A stretch of 64,000 nt of DNA from Mucilaginibacter sp. KACC 22773 (GTDB lineage: Bacteria; Bacteroidota; Bacteroidia; Sphingobacteriales; Sphingobacteriaceae): the NCBI RefSeq assembly GCF_028736215.1, contig NZ_CP117883.1:1488001-1552000 (forward strand), written 5' to 3'. Position numbers and translations under genes: made by a program. The notes beneath the pieces are model-generated. The model did no database searches. It had not been told where the DNA came from and saw only the letters and a program-made list of their open reading frames with translations. This document shows, piece by piece, positions 8,484-17,001 of the stretch (position 1 is its first letter; each line of letters begins with the position of its first letter).

Positions 8484-9101
8484 TGTTTTGAGTTCTTTTG
8501 ACGATACTGACGGGGGATACATGTAGATATTATCGTTGGCTAAGTTATAGGTTTGTGGTAATTGTATTGGCCGCTTGTACTCAGCATCTTCGACATGAAA
8601 AACTTTTTTGTTGGGCTTAATAACATACATCATAGTCAAAAAGATCTCGCCCTCCGGACTTTTAACGTTTACGAAACTGGTTTTAACAAATGTACCTATG
8701 AACGCCGACTTTTGTTTGATCATATCCTGCCTGTCAAAAGTAATATTAAAAGGTTTTGCGAATGATTGTAAAGTTGTATCCATACCTTTTATAAGATCCC
8801 TTTTCATATATTCTCCTACATTCATTGTATCAATATCACTTCGCTTTGAAGGGCGGATAAGCCGAAACGCCGAGAAACCATCTACGTGGACATCGAACAT
8901 CGACTTTGATATGTATACTTTATCACCTTCGTTAAAATGATCGGCAGTGAAAATGTAATAATATCCTAAGGTTACTAAATTCCAATTAAGGGTAACCAGA
9001 CATGATAGCAATAAAGCGATCCCGCCTGCAATGATCCAGCCTCTGCTCCGGCGTGGTTTCTTTTTCTTTAGTTCTGATTCTTTATCGGTATTCATGTGCA
9101 T
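8469..9101 (-). CDS. Membrane-anchored protein of unknown function (phage cargo)
   Basis: A 210-residue protein. A charged, Lys/Arg-rich N-terminus (about 1-24) precedes one transmembrane segment (about 25-47); the remaining 160 residues are hydrophilic and would lie outside the cytoplasm. No family recognised. An alternative start two codons later is possible. It has its own upstream motif copy (9204-9224) and its own terminator, unlike a tail gene in an operon. It is therefore probably independently expressed cargo (a moron) inside the tail module. Confidence 0.65.
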   Translation of the reverse strand: MHMNTDKESELKKKKPRRSRGWIIAGGIALLLSCLVTLNWNLVTLGYYYIFTADHFNEGDKVYISKSMFDVHVDGFSAFRLIRPSKRSDIDTMNVGEYMKRDLIKGMDTTLQSFAKPFNITFDRQDMIKQKSAFIGTFVKTSFVNVKSPEGEIFLTMMYVIKPNKKVFHVEDAEYKRPIQLPQTYNLANDNIYMYPPSVSSKELKTFSTQ

Positions 9102-9499
9102 ATAAGTTTTCGGTTTTGTTGCTGAATATAAAAGGTTGAAATGTATTCTTCACTTTTGCTCAAAAGTGATACTTGATTTTTTTTTGCCTTGGTTAATTGA
9201 TGTTTTGCTAATTTTATTGGTAAAAATAATAAACAGAAGTATCAATTGCAAATTTGATTTATTGGTTATAAAATAAAAAACAAAGCAGAACTGGTACGGT
9301 GAAAACACCGACCAGAGGCTGAATCGCATAAAAGCAATTTGTTTCAGAAACCTGGCCGAATACTTTACTATTGAATTTGAATTCTCGATCAGCCTGAAAA
9401 CATCAACCAGTAGTATAATGCAAAACGACATACAGATACAACTCAATTATTAAAAAAAAAGCTATTTTAACATTTTCACTAACACTTACCCTAATTATC
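9102..9499. other. 400-bp gap with duplicated upstream DNA and a possible gene remnant
   Basis: About 65 bp at 9204-9268 are a diverged direct copy of 8081-8145 (about 80% identical by eye). From 9277 to 9453 the plus strand stays open for 58 codons without an early start, ending at TAA 9451-9453. It reads protein-like (WYGENTDQRLNRIKAICFR) and may be the 3' end of a broken gene. The open frame on the minus strand here (9150-9446) looks random. Confidence 0.4.
9204..9224 (-). promoter_or_regulatory. Repeated upstream motif, copy 2
   Basis: Identical over 21 bases to 8081-8101 and near-identical to 17519-17539. It lies about 100 bp upstream of the membrane-protein gene ending at 8469. Confidence 0.5.
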
Positions 9500-9691
9500 A
9501 TGATAATATTAAAGTCATCGGTATTTTCCAGCGCCGATAAACTCACTCAATTTATAAATGAGAATAACATCAAAAAAGAAGATATTTTATCTATTACTAA
9601 TATTTTTACAAACGTTAGTAGTGATCGATATACCCTCTTTTTCTATTCAGATTCAGCGACTGAAATGATAACCCATGGGTGGTTCTCTTAA
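9500..9691 (+). CDS. Small phage-type protein on the opposite strand
   Basis: A 63-residue protein starting MIILKSSVFSSADKLTQF and including FINENNIKKEDILSI and YTLFFY. The pattern is reminiscent of short proteins often seen in Bacteroidota phage genomes, which carry a similar NNI-K-EDI-SI and YTLFY pattern (from memory). It is the only convincing plus-strand gene inside the minus-strand structural cluster and ends 11 bp before the end of the tail gene at 9702. Function unknown. Confidence 0.55.
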   Translation: MIILKSSVFSSADKLTQFINENNIKKEDILSITNIFTNVSSDRYTLFFYSDSATEMITHGWFS

Positions 9692-9701
9692 ACGTAAGGC
9701 A

Positions 9702-11777
9702 TCACCCAAGCTTCACCAGCTCCACCTTAGTTGGCTGCCCTTTGCGCCAGCTGTCAATTTTATTGATGTAGTAGTAACAGCTGTCCTGCTCCAGGTAAAC
9801 GGGTATCAGCAAGTCAAGATCCAGGATGTCGCGCGGTGTAAGTAAAAAGTAGCGCACTACCTTTTTGGTTTGTTGTAGTATTTTTTCCAGTTCGGGATAA
9901 TACAGTGTTTTTAAACCTGGCAGCATTTTGCCCTGGCCGTTGCCCTGCATATCAGTAAAACATAGGTTGTGTTCGCCGTCGGGCTTGTAAAAATACGGGG
10001 CCGATATGTAATCGTTCACAAACATATCGTTGGCTGCATCGCCATCTGTAAATTTGATGGTTTTACCTGCCAGCCGTACTTTTTGATCTATCAATATCCG
10101 GGGTGTAACGCCAATGCTGAAACTGTTATCGTCGGATGTATCGTCAATCATTTTTATCTGGGCTACGGTGCCGCCAATATAAGGCCGGTTAAGGGTGGGG
10201 GCAAACTGGCTTTCAAACAAATCGGCAGTGGCGGGCAGGGTTTTATCGGCTACTTTTATCTGCGCATCGGCAAAGCTTTTGGGCAGCACATTGTCGTCGG
10301 TTTTGTATTTCATGTTGTTTACCTGTGCATAGCCACCCAGCTGGAAGCTTACGGTTTTGCCTTGATCAAGACATTTACCGGTCCAGTTTTTGGCGTTGGG
10401 AATATTGCCTACAATATCCTTAAACGACGCGAAATTAATGGTACGGGTTGTATTGTCGGTTTGGCAAATGATACCGAAACGCTGTAAGGTGTCCTTCAGC
10501 AGATCTTTCTGGCTGATATCCGGAAAAATACGCTCGCATTGCACGTCCTGGCCGTAAAGTACTTTTTGGTTTTGAACTGCTACTTCAAATTTAGCCCCGG
10601 CATATAGAGTAAAATCGTAAGGGGCGGCGCCGTGGAAATCATATTCTACCGAAAGTTGTTGACCCTCGGCCAGTTCAATATCTGGCGCTGTGATAACCGT
10701 TCCCGTGTAGGTTTTGCTAACTTTTAGGCCTTTGCCGCTGGTATTATGATCGTACTCATCAAATCCGTCGCTAAAGTCGAATTTCTTTATTCCCATGGTA
10801 ATTCTTTCCTGGCCAGGCGTATCTAAAACAATGCTGATCTCAACATCGCTTTTGTTATCGCCGCCGCTACCGTGAAAATGAAATGTGGGGATGGTGAGTG
10901 TAGCATCAACCGTAATGGTTTCCCGGGCCGTATATTTTCCGTCGATATAATGTTTGTTGGGGTCTGATTGCAGGTTTGGAAATATAATGGGGCCGCCAGG
11001 TTCCTCCCCTGAATTTTTCTTCCTCGACACAAAAATGTCCATTCCGTTGTAATAGCTGATTCCGTTGGTTGCCGGCTGATTTTGGTAATCACTGCCATGG
11101 TCAAAATTATCATTGCTAAACTGCGCTATCAGCAGCGGGTAAACCGGGTTTTTAAGTAACGAGCCCGTTGCCTTATACCCATTACTCGCCAGCATCAAAT
11201 CAATAGCTGTTTTTATAAAAAAGCCCGGCCTTAGCTGGCGTACATTGATCTCGTTATTGCCGGTAATTTGGTAAACCAGGCTGCCATAATCAACAACGGG
11301 CCAAATCCAGCCATCTGTTTTTACCTGCGATTTTGCCGCATTTTCTACCGTCCATTTGTGCTGAAATGGTTTAAATGGCTGTTTTACGCCATAAGGTGTA
11401 GTGCTATCGCCCATATCATACATTTTACCTTCAATAGCATCAAAAAAATCAACATTGCCGCTTAGCACGGTTATGCTGGCTGTATTTTGTTCGATGGTGT
11501 TTAACTGGGCAATGCCGTAGGGCACAATCTCTAACCCATCCTGTATAATGCGGGCATCGTAGTAGCTGTAGGGTTGGGCGGTAGTAAAGGTCACATCATC
11601 CGGGAAACCCAATATTTGCCGGTTGCGCTGGGTAAGCGGCAGTTTAAACTGGTTGCTGGTATTGCCCTGCTGGTTTTTAACCTCGGCGAGGTTGTTAATC
11701 TGGAAGGTAAGCGCGATGGGGCTGTCATCGCTCAGATCAACCTGCTGGTCATTAATATATAGTTGTAAATCGTTCAT
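9702..11777 (-). CDS. Large phage tail protein
   Basis: A 691-residue soluble protein starting MNDLQLYINDQQVDLSDD. From memory this opening, with a following LTFQINNLAEV-K-QGNTSNQFKLP stretch, is typical of large tail proteins encoded near the tape measure in Bacteroidota prophages. The body is beta-rich with many Tyr, Gly and Asp residues. Probable role: distal tail, baseplate hub or minor tail protein. It is in the same orientation as, and separated by a tandem array from, another 691-residue virion protein upstream; the equal lengths look coincidental as the sequences differ. Confidence 0.7.
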   Translation of the reverse strand: MNDLQLYINDQQVDLSDDSPIALTFQINNLAEVKNQQGNTSNQFKLPLTQRNRQILGFPDDVTFTTAQPYSYYDARIIQDGLEIVPYGIAQLNTIEQNTASITVLSGNVDFFDAIEGKMYDMGDSTTPYGVKQPFKPFQHKWTVENAAKSQVKTDGWIWPVVDYGSLVYQITGNNEINVRQLRPGFFIKTAIDLMLASNGYKATGSLLKNPVYPLLIAQFSNDNFDHGSDYQNQPATNGISYYNGMDIFVSRKKNSGEEPGGPIIFPNLQSDPNKHYIDGKYTARETITVDATLTIPTFHFHGSGGDNKSDVEISIVLDTPGQERITMGIKKFDFSDGFDEYDHNTSGKGLKVSKTYTGTVITAPDIELAEGQQLSVEYDFHGAAPYDFTLYAGAKFEVAVQNQKVLYGQDVQCERIFPDISQKDLLKDTLQRFGIICQTDNTTRTINFASFKDIVGNIPNAKNWTGKCLDQGKTVSFQLGGYAQVNNMKYKTDDNVLPKSFADAQIKVADKTLPATADLFESQFAPTLNRPYIGGTVAQIKMIDDTSDDNSFSIGVTPRILIDQKVRLAGKTIKFTDGDAANDMFVNDYISAPYFYKPDGEHNLCFTDMQGNGQGKMLPGLKTLYYPELEKILQQTKKVVRYFLLTPRDILDLDLLIPVYLEQDSCYYYINKIDSWRKGQPTKVELVKLG

Positions 11778-11783
11778 CTTTAT

Positions 11784-11967
11784 TAGTCATTATCGCTGCG
11801 CTGTCATTGGTCATTGTCGCTGCGCTTGTCATTGGTCATTGTCGCTGCGCTTGTCATTATCGCTGCGCTTGTCATTGGTCATTATCGCTGCGCTTGTCAT
11901 TGGTCATTGTCGCTGCGCTTGTCATTGGTCATTCGCTTCGCTTGTCATTTCGCTTCGCTGTCATTGG
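11784..11967. repeat. Tandem array with GTCATTG and TCGCTGCGCTT blocks
   Basis: Seven-base GTCATTG units alternate with an 11-bp TCGCTGCGCTT block, giving a compound unit of about 25 bp repeated roughly seven times with unit loss. The end drifts to TTCGCTTCGCTT. It fills the gap between two virion genes. A short related run occurs at 16857-16940 upstream of the terminase. Confidence 0.85.
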
Positions 11968-11986
11968 ATGATTTGCAAGGCAAAGT

Positions 11987-12022
11987 AAATCCGAAATCGA
12001 ACATCCGAAATCCCAAATTCTA
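11987..12022. repeat. Short octamer-like array at a stop codon
   Basis: ATCCGAAATC-type units repeat two to three times and end on the TAG stop (12020-12022) of the virion protein gene. Confidence 0.55.
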
Positions 12023-14095
12023 TTGCGTTTGTATATTGATAGACGGCATATTAAACGTGATGCTGAATGGGGCCTGGCCGTTGCGGGTTTCGTACTCACT
12101 GAAGGTGGCGGTGTTGATGACGATGGTTTGCCACTTAACCGGGTTTTTGTTAACCAGCATTTGTACTTTGGGCGAGTACTTGATGGATTGGAGGCCTTTG
12201 ATATCAGCTACCGACAGGTCTTCGGCCATTATCTTCATTTTTTGGCCTGCCGTTTTGCTTATCACTTCTTCAATACCCTGCTGGTTTTCCCAATCGTGCA
12301 CGTAGTTTTTGATGATGGTGGCATTTTGGACATCAAGGCTTAATTCCTGGTTAAAAACAAAACGGTAGTAGTTAAAGGAACCACTCAGTCCTATCCAGCG
12401 CAGGTAAACCGACTGGTCGTCAACCGCATCGTCTATCCTTATTGTTTGTGTTTGGGTAACGGTATGTGTGCCATGCTCATCGTCATACTTAAGGGTAAGG
12501 TTAAAGTAAAATGCCCCGCGCGGGAAGCTATTATTAATCATCAACCGGTTTAAGCCTAACTGGCCGGGGACAGGGAAGCTTACCTGGTTTTGCCCGGCAA
12601 TAATGTATTTGCTGCCATCCTGGTTTAATAGCCATGAGCCATCTTCGTTAAGCAGGCTGCTTGTCACCCCAGACTCACCTGTTAAAGGCTGGCGGTTTAT
12701 ATCCAGTGGAGTTAATTCGCAATATAATTGCCGGCCAACCATTTCTTCGCTGTAAATAAAACCAATATCAAATGGGTAGCCGATGGAGTAGGCTGGTTCG
12801 GTAAAGTCGGTTATCCAGCGGGCGCGTTGGTTAGCATCATTAGCCTGGGCAAAGGGAACATATGCGGCCAGGTTACCACCATATTGTTCGCCTAATTGCT
12901 TTGCCGCGTAAACCACGTAATAAGGGTTCACAAGGTTTACATATTCCGAGGTATGTCCTTCGGATGTGCCATCGTCCCAGTGCTGGGCATATTGTATTTG
13001 GTAGCTGGCGCTCAGGTTGTCGTCGCGATGATTGGTTTGGGTATAATCGCTGTTATCGGCAGGTAATAAAAGGCTTTGCAAAAAGTTGGATAGGTCGGCC
13101 TTTACCAGCCCCGTTCCATCGGGGCGGTTGTTTGAGGTGATGGTTTCCTGGCGACCGGTGAGTTTATCTATGTAGGTTATTTGGGTAGTTACCTTGTAAT
13201 AGGGCCGCAAATTGTTAATGTTGATAAAACCCGTTGCATCGCCAACAAATGGCGTTTTAATCACCAATTGGTTATACGTATAGGGTTTTACTATTTCGTA
13301 AACACCTTTGTAAGAGCCGGCGTTTATGTAAACTTTATCGCCGGTTTTTACCAGGGAGTCACCGGCCAGGTTGGTGAGGTTTGTGTTTAACGTGACGCAG
13401 GCGTAGCCGGCTTCGTAATTAGCAGTAACGGCCGATACGCTAAAGTCTTTACGCTGATAGGTGAACACCACGGGATTAAATGCCGCGTTCCAGCGGGAGG
13501 TATTGCCGCCGATGGTTACCGATGGATCATTAATCAGCAAGTCGGATAGGGTAGGGATGTTTACTGAGCCATTAGCTGTACAGCCCAAACTGTTGGCATC
13601 TTTAACGACTACCGAAAGTATGCCACCGCTGAGGTTTGAGAATGTAGCCGAAGCCTGCCACGTATCGCCAAAGTCGATACTGTACAGGATAGGGCCATAG
13701 GTTGACGATGCATTAACCGTCACCTGGGCGTCGGCTGCCCCGGGCGCCGATTCGGGCTTATCTATGTGGATAAAATTGATCTTCAGGTCGCAAGTGTTTA
13801 CCGGTGGCTCCGGATCGGGCACGGTGCCCAGCTGCGGCGTGCTGAAAGTAACAAAATAACCGGTTATTTTATCGGCAATAAGGCCCGAGAATATTTTAAT
13901 GCTTTGCCCTGGTATGGTTACCGATCGTGTGGAAATGTTGCCATTAATATTCTGGGTAAAGGTTACAACAACGTTGTTGCCGTTTACGGGCTGGTTAGTT
14001 TCAGAATCGGTTAAAAAAATGTGCCCGTCGCCATAAACCTGGTCTTCGCTGGGGCTGGTTGTGTTGGTAATGGTGATGTTTGCTACTATAGCCAT
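12020..14095 (-). CDS. Virion protein with SprB-like adhesin repeat
   Basis: A 691-residue soluble protein. Residues 1-95 are a beta-rich head. Residues about 100-180 (from CDLKINF through the YSIDFGD, FSNLSGG and VKDANSLGC blocks) fit the pattern of a SprB-type repeat known from gliding adhesins. The remainder is long and beta-rich with Tyr/Asn/Asp stretches and a NEDGSWLLNQDGS motif near residue 490. It is likely a tail fibre or receptor-facing tail protein. It is followed 39 bp upstream by a small tail-type gene. The adhesin-like block is an inference from pattern. Confidence 0.65.
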   Translation of the reverse strand: MAIVANITITNTTSPSEDQVYGDGHIFLTDSETNQPVNGNNVVVTFTQNINGNISTRSVTIPGQSIKIFSGLIADKITGYFVTFSTPQLGTVPDPEPPVNTCDLKINFIHIDKPESAPGAADAQVTVNASSTYGPILYSIDFGDTWQASATFSNLSGGILSVVVKDANSLGCTANGSVNIPTLSDLLINDPSVTIGGNTSRWNAAFNPVVFTYQRKDFSVSAVTANYEAGYACVTLNTNLTNLAGDSLVKTGDKVYINAGSYKGVYEIVKPYTYNQLVIKTPFVGDATGFININNLRPYYKVTTQITYIDKLTGRQETITSNNRPDGTGLVKADLSNFLQSLLLPADNSDYTQTNHRDDNLSASYQIQYAQHWDDGTSEGHTSEYVNLVNPYYVVYAAKQLGEQYGGNLAAYVPFAQANDANQRARWITDFTEPAYSIGYPFDIGFIYSEEMVGRQLYCELTPLDINRQPLTGESGVTSSLLNEDGSWLLNQDGSKYIIAGQNQVSFPVPGQLGLNRLMINNSFPRGAFYFNLTLKYDDEHGTHTVTQTQTIRIDDAVDDQSVYLRWIGLSGSFNYYRFVFNQELSLDVQNATIIKNYVHDWENQQGIEEVISKTAGQKMKIMAEDLSVADIKGLQSIKYSPKVQMLVNKNPVKWQTIVINTATFSEYETRNGQAPFSITFNMPSINIQTQ

Positions 14096-14134
14096 ATTTT
14101 TATTGTTTTGATTTTTAGGTGGTCAAAAGTTGGC

Positions 14135-14575
14135 TTAAAATGTATCGTAGTACATGGTTGGCAGGGTGATGGTTAATCCGACACCTGTAGTATTTACATC
14201 AAACTTATTATATACCGGTAGGCATTTTGCCTTGATGCCAGCCTTGATGCGGAAGTACCTGCCTTCGCCTTCGCGATACTTTGATGCTTTTACTATAAAC
14301 TGGTTGGCCATTTGCAGCGCCTGCTGCACAAAGGTTTCATTATCAGCAGTAAACTGCCCGAAATCTGTTTTGAACAAAAATTCAAGATAGATGGTAAAAG
14401 TGTTATCAACAGATCCGTTTACCTGTGGCGATACCTCGATGGGCTGCAGCGGGTACATAAACACACACGGAAAAATTTTATCATCTGCCAGGGTGTTTAA
14501 TTCGTTTTGGGTACCGTAGGCAAATGTTGGGCCGCCGGTTAATGATTGTACGATGGTTTCTATTTGGTTACGCAT
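14135..14575 (-). CDS. Small phage tail-type protein (terminator-like)
   Basis: A 146-residue protein (MRNQIETIVQSLTGG) with alternating beta strands and a central helix (VQQALQMANQFIV). Length and position, after packaging genes and before large tail proteins, suit a tail completion or terminator protein, but no motif proves it. The next gene starts only 39 bp downstream, so the two are probably co-transcribed. A repeat array lies upstream. Confidence 0.6.
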   Translation of the reverse strand: MRNQIETIVQSLTGGPTFAYGTQNELNTLADDKIFPCVFMYPLQPIEVSPQVNGSVDNTFTIYLEFLFKTDFGQFTADNETFVQQALQMANQFIVKASKYREGEGRYFRIKAGIKAKCLPVYNKFDVNTTGVGLTITLPTMYYDTF

Positions 14576-14580
14576 GGAGG

Positions 14581-14696
14581 CAATTATTGAATTAGTGATT
14601 TAGTGAATTATTGATTTTAAAGTAATTTGCGAGTGAGATTATGTTAAACCAAAGAGTTTAAGACTCAAAACTCAGAACTTAAGACTCCCGACTGAT
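14581..14696. repeat. Two adjacent octamer-type arrays
   Basis: TGAATTAG/TGATTTAG units at 14581-14616 and AAGACTCA/AAACTCAG units at 14657-14693. The second array holds the TAA stop (14679-14681) of the frameshifted gene. Confidence 0.7.
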
Positions 14697-15526
14697 TTCG
14701 CCGTACCTTTTCTGGTATTCTGCTTCGGTTTTGTTGAGCAGGAGTTTGGTGAGTACCCTTTCGTAGGGCATGTTCAGGATAGTATCCCATTTGGTGATAT
14801 CGCCATCGGCAAGGGCATTTATGGTGTTGATGTATTTAAATTTTTCGAACGATTGTATGCCAGCCCGTTTTTCCAAAATTGTTGCAGGCGATGCCAGAAG
14901 TTTGTTTTCGGTTTCGATAAGCTGGGATAACAGTAAAAAAAATGCTTTGAGATGGGCAGTGCCTCCGTTACCCGCATGTTTTTTATATGGTTGCTAAATT
15001 CTTCGGCCTGGTATTCGTTATAGGGTTTGCCTGTTGCCCGGCAATAAAAATAGTGGGCCAGTACCTGGCAACAGGCGTTTAATGATGGGTTAAAGTTTTC
15101 TTTCCAGTCCTCTTCGCCAAATTTTTTAATGTGGTTGTTTACCTCATCGGCAATAATTTCCCGTGCGGCCATAAAAGCGCCTGCCGGCTCAACCGATAAG
15201 TTATCTAACACCTTTACCGTTTTTGGCCGGTTTTCGCCGGGCAGCAGGAAACTAATCTGTTTGGGTATCACGTCGCTGTTGTACAGATATTTGATCTGGT
15301 AAGCCAATGCCAGTACGCTATCAGTAAAAACAAGAAAATCATTGGCATCTTTTACCTGCTGAAGCTCGCTGACGGGTATGCCCGATAAAATGCTGATGGC
15401 TTCAATATCATTTAAGTTTGGTTTGGCCTGCATGGCCATCATTTGCCCAAGCGTGACATCGCTTAATTGAGTGGGGATTTTGATGGGCAGTTTGCCCGTA
15501 GTTGTTTTTAGTGTTTTTTCTATCAT
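14679..15526 (-). CDS. Phage protein apparently made by -1 frameshifting (tail chaperone-like)
   Basis: The zero frame (14819-15526) encodes 235 residues; the last 38 after KHFF look unlike a protein. A run of eight T on the minus strand (plus 14935-14942) gives a T-TTT-TTT slippery heptamer. Slipping back one base there joins residue 197 to a second frame ending at 14679, making a 282-residue product. The added part is convincingly helical and ends KTEAEYQKRYGEISRES. Programmed -1 shifts are known in tail assembly chaperones. A sequencing or real indel in the T-run is the alternative. It lies between the terminase and tail genes. Confidence 0.7.
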
Positions 15527-15540
15527 AATGAGCCCCCCGG

Positions 15541-15611
15541 CCCCCTGAAGGGGGAGTTTTTGATTGGTTAATTTACAGGGATAGTGTTATTGGTTAGCCC
15601 CCTGAAGGAGG
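15541..15611. repeat. Two direct copies of a CCCCTGAAGG hairpin motif
   Basis: CCCCCTGAAGGGGG (15541-15554, a 5-bp stem) and a near copy at 15597-15611, both followed by GTTTT. They fill the gap between the large terminase stop and the frameshifted gene. Confidence 0.65.
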
Positions 15612-15626
15612 TGTTTTAATGGTCGG

Positions 15627-16883
15627 TTAAAAACGTGAGCCGATTAGTTCATCAAACATGCTGCGGCTGGTTATTTTAGGGTTATACGGCAGCCTCGATC
15701 TTAATTTGTTGTCGCGGTTGTTTATTGCCAGTTTATTTAAAGCCACATATCTTAGGGCATCTATCAAGTGGTTGTAGGAATCTACAGCTTCGTTGATGGT
15801 TTTGCCGCTGCGGTCAACACGCCATTTATAGCGGTCGAGCTCCTTGCGCAGGTTGACGCTGGCGCGGGTTACGTTTATTTTATACCGTTTAAGTATATCA
15901 ATAGAATTATTGATACTGTCGGCGCCTTTTTTTGCCCCGGTGATGTACCAGCCCATGCGCTTAAATTCTTCTATCGATTTTGGCTCGGCGCTATCGGCAA
16001 TAATCTCGGTTTTAAGGCTCAGGCCTTCGGCTTTTAGCCTGGTGGCTATATCGGTATTGGTGAGCCCGGTTTGGTATATCAATTCGTGTATCCATAGCTC
16101 GCCATTTTGCAGGTAAACCTGCAGGCAGGTGGTTGGGTCGTTGGTAAAACCAAAATCCAGGCCGGTGGCAATTAACCTGGCTTCGGGCGGAATTTGTTCG
16201 CAAACATACCAGTTGGGGAATATGAGCCCGGATATTTTACCGGTAAGGCCCCGGGCATACACTTTCCATAATTCGATATCCTCGGTTTTTAACGATTCTA
16301 TTTTGGCCCTGACAGTATCATCCAAAAAGGGGTTATGCCTGTGATCGGATATGATGGTTTGCACTCCCGGCCTGCCTATTACCTGTTCATGTACCCAAAA
16401 GGTGCTGTTGGGGTTATAATCTATATAAATACGTTTGCGGGTGCGCAAGGCCAGCTCGGCATAGACCGCGTAGCTTATGCCATTGGCTTCGTTTATAAAC
16501 AGGTAATCGCGCTTGCCCGATTTGGCGTCCTGCGGATCGGCATAGCTTTTAAATTCGATTAAAGTGCCGTTATGGAACTCAAATATCCGGTCGCTTTTAT
16601 TATAGCTTTTTACCGCTGTTTGTAACACAACCGAGCTATTGTAAATACTTAACGCATCGCGCAGCACGCCTGCTTTTAAGTTGGGAATATCCTGGCCTAC
16701 TATGGTTATAACCTGTTTTGGCGCCTGGCAAGCTATACAAAACAGCACCTGCCCAATGGCGTAGGTTTTACCCGAGCTTGTGCCGCCCTGGTTTACCACA
16801 ACATGGGCATCGGTATTGTAATTTTGCCCAAACAGGATAGATACTTCAAATTTGGGGTCATTGGTTAATTGGTCATTAGTCAT
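15627..16883 (-). CDS. terL: Phage terminase large subunit
   Basis: A 418-residue DNA-packaging motor. Walker A is GGTSSGKT (33-40) and Walker B is YLFINEAN (127-134). The C-terminal nuclease has GLDFGFTND (241-249), IADSAEP (about 295) and a final DSYNHLIDALRYV block (about 375), as in the Terminase_3/6 group. The first nine residues (MTNDQLTND) are encoded by the neighbouring octamer array, so the true or ancestral start is uncertain; no other early Met is available. It follows the small subunit gene. Confidence 0.92.
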   Translation of the reverse strand: MTNDQLTNDPKFEVSILFGQNYNTDAHVVVNQGGTSSGKTYAIGQVLFCIACQAPKQVITIVGQDIPNLKAGVLRDALSIYNSSVVLQTAVKSYNKSDRIFEFHNGTLIEFKSYADPQDAKSGKRDYLFINEANGISYAVYAELALRTRKRIYIDYNPNSTFWVHEQVIGRPGVQTIISDHRHNPFLDDTVRAKIESLKTEDIELWKVYARGLTGKISGLIFPNWYVCEQIPPEARLIATGLDFGFTNDPTTCLQVYLQNGELWIHELIYQTGLTNTDIATRLKAEGLSLKTEIIADSAEPKSIEEFKRMGWYITGAKKGADSINNSIDILKRYKINVTRASVNLRKELDRYKWRVDRSGKTINEAVDSYNHLIDALRYVALNKLAINNRDNKLRSRLPYNPKITSRSMFDELIGSRF

Positions 16884-17001
16884 TTCGCTACGCTGTCATT
16901 GGTCATTGGTCATTTCGCTGTGCTGTCATTGGTCATTGAATGGCGGGCAATCAATTTTCAAATTTTCAAATCCTCAAATTTTCAAATTCGAAAAATCCTC
17001 A
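16857..17001. repeat. Arrays of GGTCATT and TTTTCAAA units between the terminase genes
   Basis: GGTCATT/CATTTCGCT units run from inside the terminase large-subunit coding start (16857-16883) to about 16940. They are followed by exact 8-bp TTTTCAAA/TCCTCAAA units at 16952-17005. The second array includes the TGA stop (16999-17001) of the small subunit. Confidence 0.85.

Noticed and set aside
9150..9446. Minus-strand open frame of 98 codons
   Set aside because: Composition (Cys/Phe/Ile-rich, no structure) and lack of a start context look random; the opposite strand reads better as a gene remnant.
11784..11967. Possible CRISPR array
   Set aside because: Units are too short, abut each other, and have no unique spacers or cas genes nearby.
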